Assembly (NCBI GenBank): GCA_012934845.2
Contig: WNNJ02001118.1
Coordinates: forward strand, 1 to 64,000
Direction: 5' to 3'
DNA length: 64,000 bases
DNA from: Pomphorhynchus laevis
Taxonomy: Eukaryota > Acanthocephala > Palaeacanthocephala > Echinorhynchida > Pomphorhynchidae
The position numbers were made by a program, and so were the translations under genes. Every line of letters starts with the position of its first letter. Within the stretch, counting starts at the first letter, position 1. This document shows positions 1 to 12,972 of this stretch, piece by piece. Below the pieces are notes generated by a model that was not told the origin of the DNA, did no database searches, and was given only the letters and a program-made list of their open reading frames with translations.

Positions 1-3000
1 GAGATTAAAAATAAATATTTTTAAAACAATCCTCAGTAAAATATCAATTAAAACATCAATTTTTTTGACGTTTAAAATAAGGTATTTATAAATAATTATT
101 TACAGTGAGATTAAAAATAAATATTTTTTAAACAATCCTCAGTAAAATGTAGATTAAAAGGTCAATTTTATTGACGTTTAAAATAAGGTATTTATAAATA
201 ATTATTTACAGTGAGATTAAAAATAAATATTTTTAAAACAATCCTCAGTAAAATATCAATTAAAACATCAATTTTATTGACGTTTAAAATAAGGTATTTA
301 TAAATAATTATTTACAGTGAGATTAAAAATAAATATTTTTTAACAATCCTCAGTAAAATATCAATTAAAACATCAATTTTATTGACGTTTAAAATAAGGT
401 ATTTATAAATAATTATTTACAGTGAGATTAAAAATAAATATTTTTTAAACAATCCTCAGTAAAATATCAATTAAAACATCAATTTTATTGACGTTTAAAA
501 TAAGGTATTTATAAATCATTATTTACAGTGAGATTAAAAATAAATATTTTTTAAACAATCCTCAGTAAAATATCAATTAAAACATCAATTTTATTGACGT
601 TTAAAATAAGGTATTTATAAATAATTATTTACAGTGAGATTAAAAATAAATATTTTTTAAACAATCCTCAGTAAAATATCAATTAAAACATCAATTTTAT
701 TGACGTTTAAAATAAGGTATTTATAAATCATTATTTACAGTGAGATTAAAAATAAATATTTTTTAAACAATCCTCTGTAAAATATAGATTAAAAGGTCAA
801 TTTTATTGACGTTTAAAATAAGTTATTTATAAATCATTATTTACAGTGAGATTAAAAATAAATATTTTTAAAACAATCCTCAGTAAAATATCAATTAAAA
901 CATCAATTTTATTGACGTTTAAAATAAGGTATTTATAAATAATTATTTACAGTGAGATTAAAAATAAATATTTTTTAAACAATCCTCGGTAAAATATCAA
1001 TTAAAACATCAATTTTATTGACGTTTAAAATAAGGTATTTATAAATCATTATTTACAGTGAGATTAAAAATAAATATTTTTTAAACAATCCTCAGTAAAA
1101 TGTAGATTAAAAGCTCAATTTTATTGACGTTTAAAATAAGGTATTTATAAATAATTATTTACAGTGAGATTAAAAATAAATATTTTTTAAACAATCCTCA
1201 GTAAAATGTAGATTAAAAGGTCCATTTTCTTGACCTATAAAATAAGGTATTTATAAATAATTATTTACAGTGAGATTAAAAATAAATATTTTTTAAACAA
1301 TCCTCGGTAAAATATCGATTAAACGGTCAATTTTCTTGACGTTTAAAATAAGGTATTTATAAATAATTATTTACAGTGAGATTAAAAATAAATATTTTTT
1401 AAACAATCCTCGGTAAAATATCGATTAAACGGTCAATTTTATTGACGTTTAAAATAAGGTATTTATAAATCATTATTTACAGTGAGATTAAAAATAAATA
1501 TTTTTTAAACAATCCTCGGTAAAATATCGATTAAAACATCAATTTTATTGACGTTTAAAATAAGGTATTTATAAATAATTATTTACAGTGAGATTAAAAA
1601 TAAATATTTTTTAAACAATCCTCGGTAAAATATCGATTAAAAGGTCAATTTTCTTGACGTTTAAAATAAGGTATTTATAAATCATTATTTACAGTGAGAT
1701 TAAAAATAAATATTTTTTAAACAATCCTCAGTAAAATATCAATTAAAACATCAATTTTATTGACGTTTAAAATAAGGTATTTATAAATCATTATTTACAG
1801 TGAGATTAAAAATAAATATTTTTTAAACAATCCTCAGTAAAATATCAATTAAAACATCAATTTTATTGACGTTTAAAATAAGGTATTTATAAATAATTAT
1901 TTACAGTGAGATTAAAAATAAATATTTTTTAAACAATCCTCAGTAAAATATCAATTAAAACATCAATTTTATTGACGTTTAAAATAAGGTATTTATAAAT
2001 AATTATTTACAGTGAGATTAAAAATAAATATTTTTTAAACAATCCTCAGTAAAATGTAGATTAAAAGGTCAATTTTATTGACGTTTAAAATAAGGTATTT
2101 ATAAATAATTATTTACAGTGAGATTAAAAATAAATATTTTTTAAACAATCCTCAGTAAAATATCAATTAAAACATCAATTTTATTGACGTTTAAAATAAG
2201 GTATTTATAAATAATTATTTACAGTGAGATTAAAAATAAATATTTTTTAAACAATCCTCAGTAAAATATCAATTAAAACATCAATTTTATTGACGTTTAA
2301 AATAAGGTATTTATAAATAATTATTTACAGTGAGATTAAAAATAAATATTTTTTAAACAATCCTCAGTAAAATATCAATTAAAACATCAATTTTATTGAC
2401 GTTTAAAATAAGGTATTTATAAATCATTATTTACAGTGAGATTAAAAATAAATATTTTTTAAACAATCCTCAGTAAAATATCAATTAAAACATCAATTTT
2501 ATTGACGTTTAAAATAAGGTATTTATAAATAATTATTTACAGTGAGATTAAAAATAAATATTTTTTAAACAATCCTCAGTAAAATATCGATTAAAAGGTC
2601 CATTTTATTGACGTTTAAAATAAGGTATTTATAAATCATTATTTACAGTGAGATTAAAAATAAATATTTTTTAAACAATCCTCAGTAAAATATCAATTAA
2701 AACATCAATTTTATTGACGTTTAAAATAAGGTATTTATAAATAATTATTTACAGTGAGATTAAAAATAAATATTTTTTAAACAATCCTCAGTAAAATATC
2801 AGATTAAAAGGTCCATTTTATTGACGTTTAAAATAAGGTATTTATAAATCATTATTTACAGTGAGATTAAAAATAAATATTTTTTAAACAATCCTCAGTA
2901 AAATGTAGATTAAAAGGTCCATTTTCTTGACGTTTAAAATAAGGTATTTATAAATAATTATTTACAGTGAGATTAAAAATAAATATTTTTTAAACAATCC

Positions 3001-6000
3001 TCAGTAAAATATCGATTAAAACATCCATTTTCTTGACGTTTAAAATAAGGTATTTATAAATCATTATTTACAGTGAGATTAAAAATAAATATTTTTTAAA
3101 CAATCCTCAGTAAAATATCAATTAAAACATCAATTTTATTGACGTTTAAAATAAGGTATTTATAAATAATTATTTACAGTGAGATTAAAAATAAATATTT
3201 TTTAAACAATCCTCAGTAAAATATCGATTAAAAGGGCAATTTTCTTGACGTTTAAAATAAGGTATTTATAAATAATTATTTACAGTGAGATTAAAAATAA
3301 ATATTTTTTAAACAATCCTCAGTAAAATATCAATTAAAACATCAATTTTATTGACGTTTAAAATAAGGTATTTATAAATAATTATTTACAGTGAGATTAA
3401 AAATAAATATTTTTTAAACAATCCTCAGTAAAATATCAATTAAAACATCAATTTTATTGACGTTTAAAATAAGGTATTTATAAATAATTATTTACAGTGA
3501 GATTAAAAATAAATATTTTTAAAACAATCCTCAGTAAAATATCAATTAAAACATCAATTTTATTGACGTTTAAAATAAGGTATTTATAAATAATTATTTA
3601 CAGTGAGATTAAAAATAAATATTTTTTAAACAATCCTCAGTAAAATATCAATTAAAACATCAATTTTATTGACGTTTAAAATAAGGTATTTATAAATAAT
3701 TATTTACAGTGAGATTAAAAATAAATATTTTTTAAACAATCCTCAGTAAAATATCAATTAAAACATCAATTTTATTGACGTTTAAAATAAGGTATTTATA
3801 AATAATTATTTACAGTGAGATTAAAAATAAATATTTTTTAAACAATCCTTAGTAAAATATCAATTAAAACATCAATTTTATTGACGTTTAAAATAAGGTA
3901 TTTATAAATCATTATTTACAGTGAGATTAAAAATAAATATTTTTTAAACAATCCTCAGTAAAATATCGATTAAACGGTCAATTTTATTGACGTTTAAAAT
4001 AAGGTATTTATAAATAATTATTTACAGTGAGATTAAAAATAAATATTTTTTAAACAATCCTCAGTAAAATATCAATTAAAACATCAATTTTATTGACGTT
4101 TAAAATAAGGTATTTATAAATAATTATTTACAGTGAGATTAAAAATAAATATTTTTTAAACAATCCTCAGTAAAATATCAATTAAAACATCAATTTTATT
4201 GACGTTTAAAATAAGGTATTTATAAATAATTATTTACAGTGAGATTAAAAATAAATATTTTTTAAACAATCCTCAGTAAAATGTAGATTAAAACATCAAT
4301 TTTATTGACGTTTAAAATAAGGTATTTATAAATCATTATTTACAGTGAGATTAAAAATAAATATTTTTTAAACAATCCTCAGTAAAATATCAATTAAAAC
4401 ATCAATTTTATTGACGTTTAAAATAAGGTATTTATAAATAATTATTTACAGTGAGATTAAAAATAAATATTTTTAAAACAATCCTCAGTAAAATATCAAT
4501 TAAAACATCAATTTTATTGACGTTTAAAATAAGGTATTTATAAATAATTATTTACAGTGAGATTAAAAATAAATATTTTTTAAACAATCCTCGGTAAAAT
4601 ATCGATTAAAACATCAATTTTCTTGACGTTTAAAATAAGGTATTTATAAATAATTATTTACAGTGAGATTAAAAATAAATATTTTTTAAACAATCCTCAG
4701 TAAAATGTAGATTAAAAGGTCAATTTTATTGACGTTTAAAATAAGGTATTTATAAATAATTATTTACAGTGAGATTAAAAATAAATATTTTTAAAACAAT
4801 CCTCAGTAAAATATCAATTAAAACATCAATTTTATTGACGTTTAAAATAAGGTATTTATAAATAATTATTTACAGTGAGATTAAAAATAAATATTTTTAA
4901 AACAATCCTCAGTAAAATATCAATTAAAACATCAATTTTATTGACGTTTAAAATAAGGTATTTATAAATAATTATTTACAGTGAGATTAAAAATAAATAT
5001 TTTTTAAACAATCCTAAGTAAAATGTAGATTAAAAGGTCCATTTTCTTGACCTATAAAATAAGGTATTTATAAATCATTATTTACAGTGAGATTAAAAAT
5101 AAATATTTTTTAAACAATCCTCGGTAAAATATCGATTAAACGGTCAATTTTCTTGACGTTTAAAATAAGGTATTTATAAATAATTATTTACAGTGAGATT
5201 AAAAATAAATATTTTTTAAACAATCCTCGGTAAAATATCGATTAAAAGGTCCATTTTCTTGACGTTTAAAATAAGGTATTTATAAATAATTATTTACAGT
5301 GAGATTAAAAATAAATATTTTTAAAACAATCCTCAGTAAAATATCAATTAAAACATCAATTTTATTGACGTTTAAAATAAGGTATTTATAAATAATTATT
5401 TACAGTGAGATTAAAAATAAATATTTTTTAAACAATCCTCAGTAAAATGTAGATTAAAAGGTCAATTTTATTGACGTTTAAAATAAGGTATTTATAAATA
5501 ATTATTTACAGTGAGATTAAAAATAAATATTTTTCAAACAATCCTCAGTAAAATGTAGATTAAAAGGTCAATTTTCTTGACGTTTAAAATAAGGTATTTA
5601 TAAATAATTATTTACAGTGAGATTAAAAATAAATATTTTTAAAACAATACTCAGTAAAATGTAGATTAAAAGGTCAATTTTATTGACGTTTAAAATAAGG
5701 TATTTATAAATAATTATTTACAGTGAGATTAAAAATAAATATTTTTTAAACAATCCTAAGTAAAATGTAGATTAAAAGGTCCATTTTCTTGACCTATAAA
5801 ATAAGGTATTTATAAATAATTATTTACAGTGAGATTAAAAATAAATATTTTTTAAAACAATCCTCAGTAAAATATCAATTAAAATGTCAATTTTATTGAC
5901 GTTTAAAATAAGGTATTTATAAATAATTATTTACAGTGAGATTAAAAATAAATATTTTTTAAACAATCCTCAGTAAAATATCAATTAAAACATCAATTTT

Positions 6001-8885
6001 ATTGACGTTTAAAATAAGGTATTTATAAATCATTATTTACAGTGAGATTAAAAATAAATATTTTTTAAACAATCCTCGGTAAAATATCAATTAAAACATC
6101 AATTTTATTGACGTTTAAAATAAGGTATTTATAAATCATTATTTACAGTGAGATTAAAAATAAATATTTTTTAAACAATCCTCGGTAAAATATAGATTAA
6201 AAGGTCAATTTTATTGACGTTTAAAATAAGGTATTTATAAATAATTATTTACAGTGAGATTAAAAATAAATATTTTTTAAGCAATCCTCAGTAAAATGTA
6301 GATTTAAAGGTCAATTTTATTGACGTTTAAAATAAGGTATTTATAAATAATTATTTACAGTGAGATTAAAAATAAATATTTTTTAAACAATCCTCAGTAA
6401 AATATCAATTAAAACATCAATTTTATTGACGTTTAAAATAAGGTATTTATAAATCATTATTTACAGTGAGATTAAAAATAAATATTTTTTAAACAATCCT
6501 CGGTAAAATATCAATTAAAACATCAATTTTATTGACGTTTAAAATAAGGTATTTATAAATCATTATTTACAGTGAGATTAAAAATAAATATTTTTTAAAC
6601 AATCCTCGGTAAAATATAGATTAAAAGGTCAATTTTATTGACGTTTAAAATAAGTTATTTATAAATCATTATTTACAGTGAGATTAAAAATAAATATTTT
6701 TAAAACAATCCTCAGTAAAATATCAATTAAAACATTAATTTTATTGACGTTTAAAATAAGGTATTTATAAATAATTATTTACAGTGAGATTAAAAATAAA
6801 TATTTTTAAAACAATCCTCAGTAAAATATCAATTAAAACATCAATTTTATTGACGTTTAAAATAAGGTATTTATAAATCATTATTTACAGTGAGATTAAA
6901 AATAAATATTTTTTAAACAATCCTCAGTAAAATGTAGATTAAAACATCCATTTTCTTGACGTTTAAAATAAGGTATTTATAAATCATTATTTACAGTGAG
7001 ATTAAAAATTAATATTTTTTAAACAATCCTCGGTAAAATATCGATTAAAATGTCAATTTTTTTGACGTTTAAAATAAGTTATTTATAAATCATTATTTAC
7101 AGTGAGATTAAAAATAAATATTTTTAAAACAATCCTCAGTAAAATGTAGATTAAAAGGTCAATTTTATTGACGTTTAAAATAAGGTATTTATAAATAATT
7201 ATTTACAGTGAGATTAAAAATAAATATTTTTTAAACAATCCTCAGTTAAATATCAATTAAAACATCAATTTTATTGACGTTTAAAATAAGGTATTTATAA
7301 ATAATTATTTACAGTGAGATTAAAAATAAATATTTTTTAAACAATCCTCAGTAAAATATCAATTAAAACATCAATTTTATTGACGTTTAAAATAAGGTAT
7401 TTATAAATAATTATTTACAGTGAGATTAAAAATAAATATTTTTTAAACAATCCTCAGTAAAATATCAATTAAAACATCAATTTTATTGACGTTTAAAATA
7501 AGGTATTTATAAATAATTATTTACAGTGAGATTAAAAATAAATATTTTTTAAACAATCCTTAGTAAAATATCAATTAAAACATCAATTTTATTGACGTTT
7601 AAAATAAGGTATTTATAAATAATTATTTACAGTGAGATTAAAAATAAATATTTTTTAAACAATCCTCGGTAAAATGTAGATTAAAAGGTCAATTTTATTG
7701 ACGTTTAAAATAAGGTATTTATAAATCATTATTTACAGTGAGATTAAAAATAAATATTTTTAAAACAATCCTCAGTAAAATATCAATTAAAACATCAATT
7801 TTATTGACGTTTAAAATAAGGTATTTATAAATAATTATTTACAGTGAGATTAAAAATAAATATTTTTTAAACAATCCTCGGTAAAATATCAATTAAAACA
7901 TCAATTTTATTGACGTTTAAAATAAGGTATTTATAAATCATTATTTACAGTGAGATTAAAAATAAATATTTTTTAAACAATCCTCAGTAAAGTATCAATT
8001 AAAACATCAATTTTATTGACGTTTAAAATAAGGTATTTATAAATCATTATTTACAGTGAGATTAAAAATAAATATTTTTTAAACAATCCTCGGTAAAATA
8101 TCAATTAAAACATCAATTTTATTGACGTTTAAAATAAGGTATTTATAAATCATTATTTACAGTGAGATTAAAAATAAATATTTTTTAAACAATCCTCAGT
8201 AAAATATCAATTAAAACATCAATTTTATTGACGTTTAAAATAAGGTATTTATAAATCATTATTTACAGTGAGATTAAAAATAAATATTTTTAAAACAATC
8301 CTCAGTAAAATATCAATTAAAACATCAATTTTATTGACGTTTAAAATAAGGTATTTATAAATAATTATTTACAGTGAGATTAAAAATAAATATTTTTTAA
8401 GCAATCCTCAGTAAAATGTAGATTAAAAGGTCAATTTTATTGACGTTTAAAATAAGGTATTTATAAATAATTATTTACAGTGAGATTAAAAATAAATATT
8501 TTTTAAACAATCCTCAGTAAAATATCAATTAAAACATCAATTTTATTGACGTTTAAAATAAGGTATTTATAAATCATTATTTACAGTGAGATTAAAAATA
8601 AATATTTTTTAAACAATCCTCGGTAAAATATCAATTAAAACATCAATTTTATTGACGTTTAAAATAAGGTATTTATAAATCATTATTTACAGTGAGATTA
8701 AAAATAAATATTTTTTAAACAATCCTAAGTAAAATGTAGATTAAAAGGTCCATTTTCTTGACCTATAAAATAAGGTATTTATAAATCATTATTTACAGTG
8801 AGATTAAAAATAAATATTTTTAAAACAATCCTCGGTAAAATATAGATTAAAAGGTCCATTTTCTTGACCTATAAAATAAGTTATT
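1..8885. repeat. ~106-bp AT-rich satellite array, about 84 copies
   Basis: Head-to-tail monomers start at 1, 107, 213 and so on, a period of 106 with occasional 105/107 variants. The monomer runs from GAGATTAAAAATAAATATTT to a TTATTTACAGT end. Monomers are nearly identical except at a few diagnostic sites: ATCAATTAAAACATC versus GTAGATTAAAAGGTC versus ATCGATTAAACGGTC; AATAATT versus AATCATT; and a GACCTATAAAATAAG variant near 1230, 5050, 5790, 8760 and 8870. No open reading frame of note occurs. The left edge lies outside the window. The right edge is at about 8885, where the last monomer breaks into a hairpin. There are no unique spacers, so this is not a CRISPR array. Confidence 0.98.
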
Positions 8886-8910
8886 CATTAACAACCCCTG
8901 GTTGTTAATG
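8886..8910. repeat. Hairpin at the satellite boundary
   Basis: CATTAACAAC (8886-8895) and GTTGTTAATG (8901-8910) are perfect 10-bp inverted arms around a 5-base loop, exactly where the satellite stops. It may be the scar of the junction or a foldback end. Confidence 0.7.
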
Positions 8911-8988
8911 ATGGTGTGCATTGCAAATTGTTGGATTTAAGAGCTAACGCCACCTACAATTTCAGCTAAATGTCGGAAATGCATTGTA

Positions 8989-9063
8989 CAATGTCACAGA
9001 GGCAGCCGAAACAGCGTGTGATAGTTCATCTTACTGACGATGGCTGCCGGCTATCACATGACC
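8989..9063 (+). other. Structured motif, copy 1 (hairpin with 26-base conserved loop)
   Basis: After CAATGTCACAGAGG comes GGCAGCC-GAAAC, then arm CGTGTGATAG (9015-9024), a 26-base loop (9025-9050) and arm CTATCACATG (9051-9060). The loop holds CTGACGA (9034-9040) and GGCTGCC (9042-9048), which is complementary to GGCAGCC at 9001-9007. A second copy lies 279 bp downstream with the same loop framework but completely different, still paired, stem bases. The CTGANGA and GAAA cores resemble a hammerhead ribozyme in permuted order, but the middle is too short for two cis stems. Function is not established. Confidence 0.5.
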
Positions 9064-9088
9064 GTCTAGGAGTGACGAGATTTTGCGG

Positions 9089-9124
9089 CTGAAGAATATG
9101 CTCGATTCAAAAACGAGCCCAAAC
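9089..9124 (+). other. CTGAAGA-stem-C(N)AAAC hairpin motif
   Basis: CTGAAGA is followed by GCTCG, a loop, CGAGC and CCAAAC. The same layout recurs at 12599, 23993 and 25636 and more loosely at 48660, 49555 and 49864, several times just after PLE coding remains. It looks like the minimal hammerhead-type motif known from PLE flanks, here with a degenerate core. Confidence 0.35.
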
Positions 9125-9268
9125 ATAAATATATAGTTGAAAAGGGAATAATCGGTTTTATTTGTTGGTATGATGATTTATAGGATGATGCTTGGTGTTT
9201 ATGCCTCTTCATGAGGAAAACATAGTGATTTATATTATATATAAAGGCGTCGGAAACGCCTTTATTCA

Positions 9269-9346
9269 CAATGTCACACAGCCAACCGAAACAACCAATG
9301 AGTACTTCATTCTACTTACGAGTGTTGTCGGGTACTCATTGGTCGT
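9269..9346 (+). other. Structured motif, copy 2
   Basis: The same CAATGTCACA...CCGAAACA lead is followed by arm ACCAATGAGTAC (9294-9305), a 26-base loop (9306-9331) and the exact complement GTACTCATTGGT (9332-9343). Loop length is identical to copy 1 and most loop bases match, while the 12-bp stem shares no sequence with copy 1. Just upstream, AAAGGCGT/ACGCCTTT (9244-9261) forms another small hairpin. Confidence 0.5.
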
Positions 9347-9399
9347 TTACATCTTAGCCGTTTACATGGCCTGCACCATTGTTCCCCACTTGGAGGTCT

Positions 9400-9757
9400 T
9401 GTTGCATTTGATCTCATTGTCGCAGATCCCAGGCACTTTCTTGTGGAATTTAGAGCTCGTAAATATACTACTGGAGCCTTACCCGTGATTCATGTTCTCT
9501 TATACGCCGCTATCATATCTCTGTTCATTCTTTGCACTGCTGGGTGATAAGGCAAGACACATTGTTTTCTCTTCTTGCTTGGATTTCAACTGGCTAAGCA
9601 GTTCCGACCTTGGTATATTGCGCACTTTTTTGAATTCTCTCTCTATTTGGAGTTTCGAATATCCTCGAGTTTCGAAGTCCCATCTGGTCCGATTAACCGT
9701 CTTCCATTTGTCCGTGCTTGATAAAAAAGATAAGTATGATAAGATATTTATGAACAA
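9400..9757 (-). pseudogene. PLE reverse-transcriptase C-terminal fragment
   Basis: The minus-strand frame 9757-9500 reads TRGYSKLQIEREFKKVRN, then PRSELLSQLK. This resembles the RGY...REF...R..LL region that follows the RT core in Penelope-like elements. A further, shifted frame down to about 9400 adds a Cys-containing tail. There is no RT catalytic core. Assignment rests on this short motif only. Confidence 0.4.
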
Positions 9758-10184
9758 TTACAGATTTACGAACAACTTTTAAGAGATAAAAAGCTAAAAG
9801 ATCTTTACGTAAATATAAGAAGTTTTTTCAATTTTTTCAAGTTTTTATTTTTATTTTTCAATAAATCAAAAATTAATTAACGACTATGATAGGCCAAGTT
9901 GTATAATAGACAGTTATTGTAATACAAAATACTATAATCGTACAATAAATGTAAATAATAACAATAGAAAATATACATGAACCATAAACTTCATTAATAA
10001 ATGTATAGATAATATAAATATAGATAGACTTTTAAATAATTCTAAAAGTAAAGAAATAATAAAATCGGATTTTAATAAATATATTCCTAAAATAAGGTAT
10101 AAACTCCTACCACCATTAGGACGAAAAATTTGCAATTATAATAAAGAATTTAAATCAATATGTAACGATAATATTAGAAACATA

Positions 10185-10628
10185 ATGGAAACAGAGTGCA
10201 ATTGTAAAAGTCTTAGTTTTGATAAAATAAATGAACATATATGTACCCATAATCTAGAATTAGTTGAAAATTGTGAATTAATGAAAATGCTATCAAAAGG
10301 GTATAAATATAGATTAAATAATAACAACGACAAAAATAAAATTTACAATTCGTTATATAATAACTTAAATGATTACTTTAGTAAGCTGATTAATAGCGAA
10401 AGCTCGAATATATCTAAGATAAAAATTTGGAAAGATTATATATTTGATAAAATTAAAAATAAAATGAAAATAACAAACAATTATAAAAGAAAAGATAAAA
10501 TTAATAAAGATATGTATAAAGAACTTACGAAATTAAAGCATAACTATATTATAACAACTATTGATAAAGCTAGTAATATTTTTGTCTTAATATGCAAAAA
10601 GCTTTATTGTGATATACTGATGATTTAA
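10185..10628 (+). pseudogene. PLE-A N-terminal reading frame
   Basis: This 147-codon remnant upstream of the RT core has a Cys pair (ECNCKSLSF), lysine/asparagine-rich composition typical of this AT-rich element, and near its end TTIDKASNIFVLICKK, which matches the segment preceding motif 1 in PLE RTs. It stops at TTTAA and the next block (10658) is in another frame. The reverse complement of the same region occurs at 46.48-46.9 kb, which confirms it belongs to a repeat family rather than to a host gene. Confidence 0.65.
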
Positions 10629-10874
10629 ATGTAAATCCAACATATGAGCGTAGTGAGTTGAGTTTTGAAACAATTATTACAAGTCACTGTTCTATAATGA
10701 ATAAAAAGGGTATAAAGGTTGAATCAGATAATAAAACTATACCTGTATTATATTGGAATCCAAAATTACATAAAAATCCAATAAAACCTAGGTTCATATG
10801 TAGTGCGTTTAAATGTACATTAAAACCACTTTCTGTCTAGATGAATAAAGTACTTAAAGCAATTAAAGCACACT

Positions 10875-11600
10875 TTAAAAAATATTGCAAGGTAATGGAA
10901 ATTAATTAATAGTATAACATACTATTTTAGTATTAATTCTACAAAAGAATATTTAAAACACTCAAAATGAATGCATTTTCAAACTATAAATCGTACGATT
11001 TTAGTACGCTTTATATAAATCTTGATTTAGCTGATATTAAAGATGCATTAGAAAAATTAATTTTATATTCGGAAAAAGATATACATTTATATGTTATAAT
11101 AACTATATTGCCTATCTAGCACAAATTAAGCCATCAAGTAAATATAAATGTACGGATAAAATTGAATTATTAGAATCCTTAAATATTTTGATAAATCAAA
11201 ATTATTCAAAAGTAGAGACATCTATATTTAGACAAGTAAAGAGTAATTATTAAAAAATACTGTAAAGTAATCGAAATTAATACTGGTATAAAACACTATT
11301 TTAGTATTAATTCTACAAAAGAATTTTTAGAACACACAAAAGGAATAAATTTTCAAAATATAAATACATACGATTTTAGTACGCTTTATACAAATCTAGA
11401 TTTAGTAGATATTAAAGAAGCGTTAGTAAAATTAATTAACCTTATATTCGGAAAAAGATATACATATATATGTTATAATAATTATAACGCCTATCTAACA
11501 AAAATTAAACCATCAAGTAAATATAAATATATGAATAAAATTGAATTAATAGAATCCTTAAATATTTTGATAAATCAAAATTATTTAAAAGTATATTTAA
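10875..11600 (+). repeat. ~375-bp tandem duplication inside PLE-A
   Basis: TTAAAAAATATTGCAAGG (10875) and TTAAAAAATACTGTAAAG (11250) start two diverged copies covering the motif A region. Both end around AAATCAAAATTATT(C/T)AAAAG. Divergence between them indicates an old event or recombination between two element copies. Confidence 0.7.
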
Positions 11601-12313
11601 AGTATATTTAAAGCCGTACTGACAAATAAGGTATAGATCTAGATATGAACATTAAATTAACATCAATTAAAACTACTATTAATTTATATCGTAAAGATGA
11701 CATATTTAAATTTACAAGAAACATATTTTTGCATGAGCATTCATGCATACCATATAATATAAAATATAATACATTAAATAATGAAATTTTTAGAATTTCA
11801 ACAATATGTAATGATATTTGCTTCAAAATCATTTAAATAATTTAATAGATACATATTTTAAACTAGGTTACTATAAAAATACCATCAAGCAGAAAATAGT
11901 AAAATATATAAATCAACACAATAAAATAAAGAATAAATTTAAACTCTCAAGTGGCAAATTTTTATGAATGGATAATAAATATAATATTAATATTATAATG
12001 AATATAATCGAATTTTATCAGACGAAATACGGATCATATATTTGGTCGTGCTAGCTTTGGGTCGAAGAATATGAGTCGAAGGTATTAAAGGTATTCCTGA
12101 TTACGTCTAAAATTTTATTTTGATATAAGTTTTATAAGTTTTTATTTTATTTTGTTTTAATATGAAATCATATAAATTTTTTTAATTTTTAATTATTATT
12201 TATAATTTTATTATTTAGCATACGTAGATTCAGTTACCTGACTATTAAACATTAACTCCTAATAAATTGAGTTTAAATGAGGAATGCGACACTGTGATCA
12301 CATTTAAATTTGA

Positions 12314-12670
12314 AGAAAGCTGGCAAAAACCAACTTAAAAAATATTATAATAAAAAATTTTGTATCTTCCTTCCTGCTTACTCGCAATGCTTGCACGAAG
12401 TTTTGGGAGCTTATTACGAGGTATATTTACCCCGAAAATTTATCACATGTCTACGTTTGAGAAATAGCTGTGTGCCCAGGTATTACATAGCAGGGTTGAT
12501 GAGATTGGCGCTGGTTTTTCTTTCTGTTTTGTGTTGACATTTTTCTTCTTTTTATGTTGACGTGTAGACCTTTGTGCCTTTATTAACATTTCAGATTGCT
12601 GAAGATGATGCCAGCTAGGCATCGAAATATTCGGTTAAATAAATTTTGCCATGGTTTTTGCCAGCTTTCT
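12314..12670. repeat. Segment bounded by 18-bp inverted repeats
   Basis: GAAAGCTGGCAAAAACC (12315-12331) and GGTTTTTGCCAGCTTTC (12653-12669) are perfect complements, extended by one more base pair. The ~357-bp interior carries a CTGAAGA...GGCATCGAAA hairpin motif (12599-12627) and no convincing ORF. It could be a foldback or a small non-autonomous element. Confidence 0.55.
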
Positions 12671-12724
12671 CACTTTCTCACTTTCTTAACACTTTTAATA
12701 TTATTAAGGAAATCGACTGTCAAT

Positions 12725-12972
12725 TATTACTTGATTACATAGCAGTTCCTCATGATGACCTCTAATCCTTATTCTGATACATTGTCTGATATTTATTAGA
12801 AAATTCATAAAAATTGACTGTCTTTTTAATTTTAAATTTAAAAGTTATATGAAATCATAAACAGTTATTAAATTACTTATTATTTATTATTAAATAATTT
12901 TATTTTTATTTATTTTTATTTTCAATTTAAAAATTATTTAATTTACGTAGATTAAGTTACCTGATCTGATTA
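12725..12972 (+). repeat. PLE-A tail copy
   Basis: It contains TTCCTCATGATGACC, TCTAATCCTTATTCTGATAC, the TTATTTATTAG(T/A)-AATTCATAAAAATTGAC block, an AT-rich stretch and a terminal ACGTAGATTAAGTTACCTGA. The order matches the 3' tails attached to the PLE-A copies at 34.5 and 41.5 kb. No PLE coding sequence is attached. Confidence 0.7.

Larger units (their letters stand above)
9880..12230 (+). mobile_element. PLE-A copy 1 (Penelope-like, no GIY-YIG seen)
   Basis: This is an AT-rich Penelope-like element spread over several frames. Visible parts are an N-terminal region (10185-10628) containing TTIDKASN, a conserved PLE segment; a WNPKLHKNPIKPRF block (10658-10840); an RT motif-A-like FSTLYTNL block; and a C-terminal block (11645-11836) with FLHEHSCIPYNIKYN. 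The RT motif B and YIDD motif C seen in the (-) copy at 42.1-43.1 kb are missing here. The element then runs into its 3' tail (to about 12230), ending near CATACGTAGATTCAGTTACC. A ~375-bp direct duplication (10875-11249 and 11250-~11600) and many stops show it is dead. No GIY-YIG domain follows the RT. Confidence 0.75.

Noticed and set aside
1-8885. CRISPR-like direct repeats
   Set aside because: Repeats are contiguous 106-bp units with no unique spacers and no cas genes; it is a eukaryotic satellite.
8989-9063. HDV-like nested pseudoknot (GGCAGCC/GGCTGCC interleaved with the outer stem)
   Set aside because: Copy 2 does not keep the GGCAGCC/GGCTGCC pairing and there is no room for P4 and the catalytic-C region, so the HDV fold is not supported.
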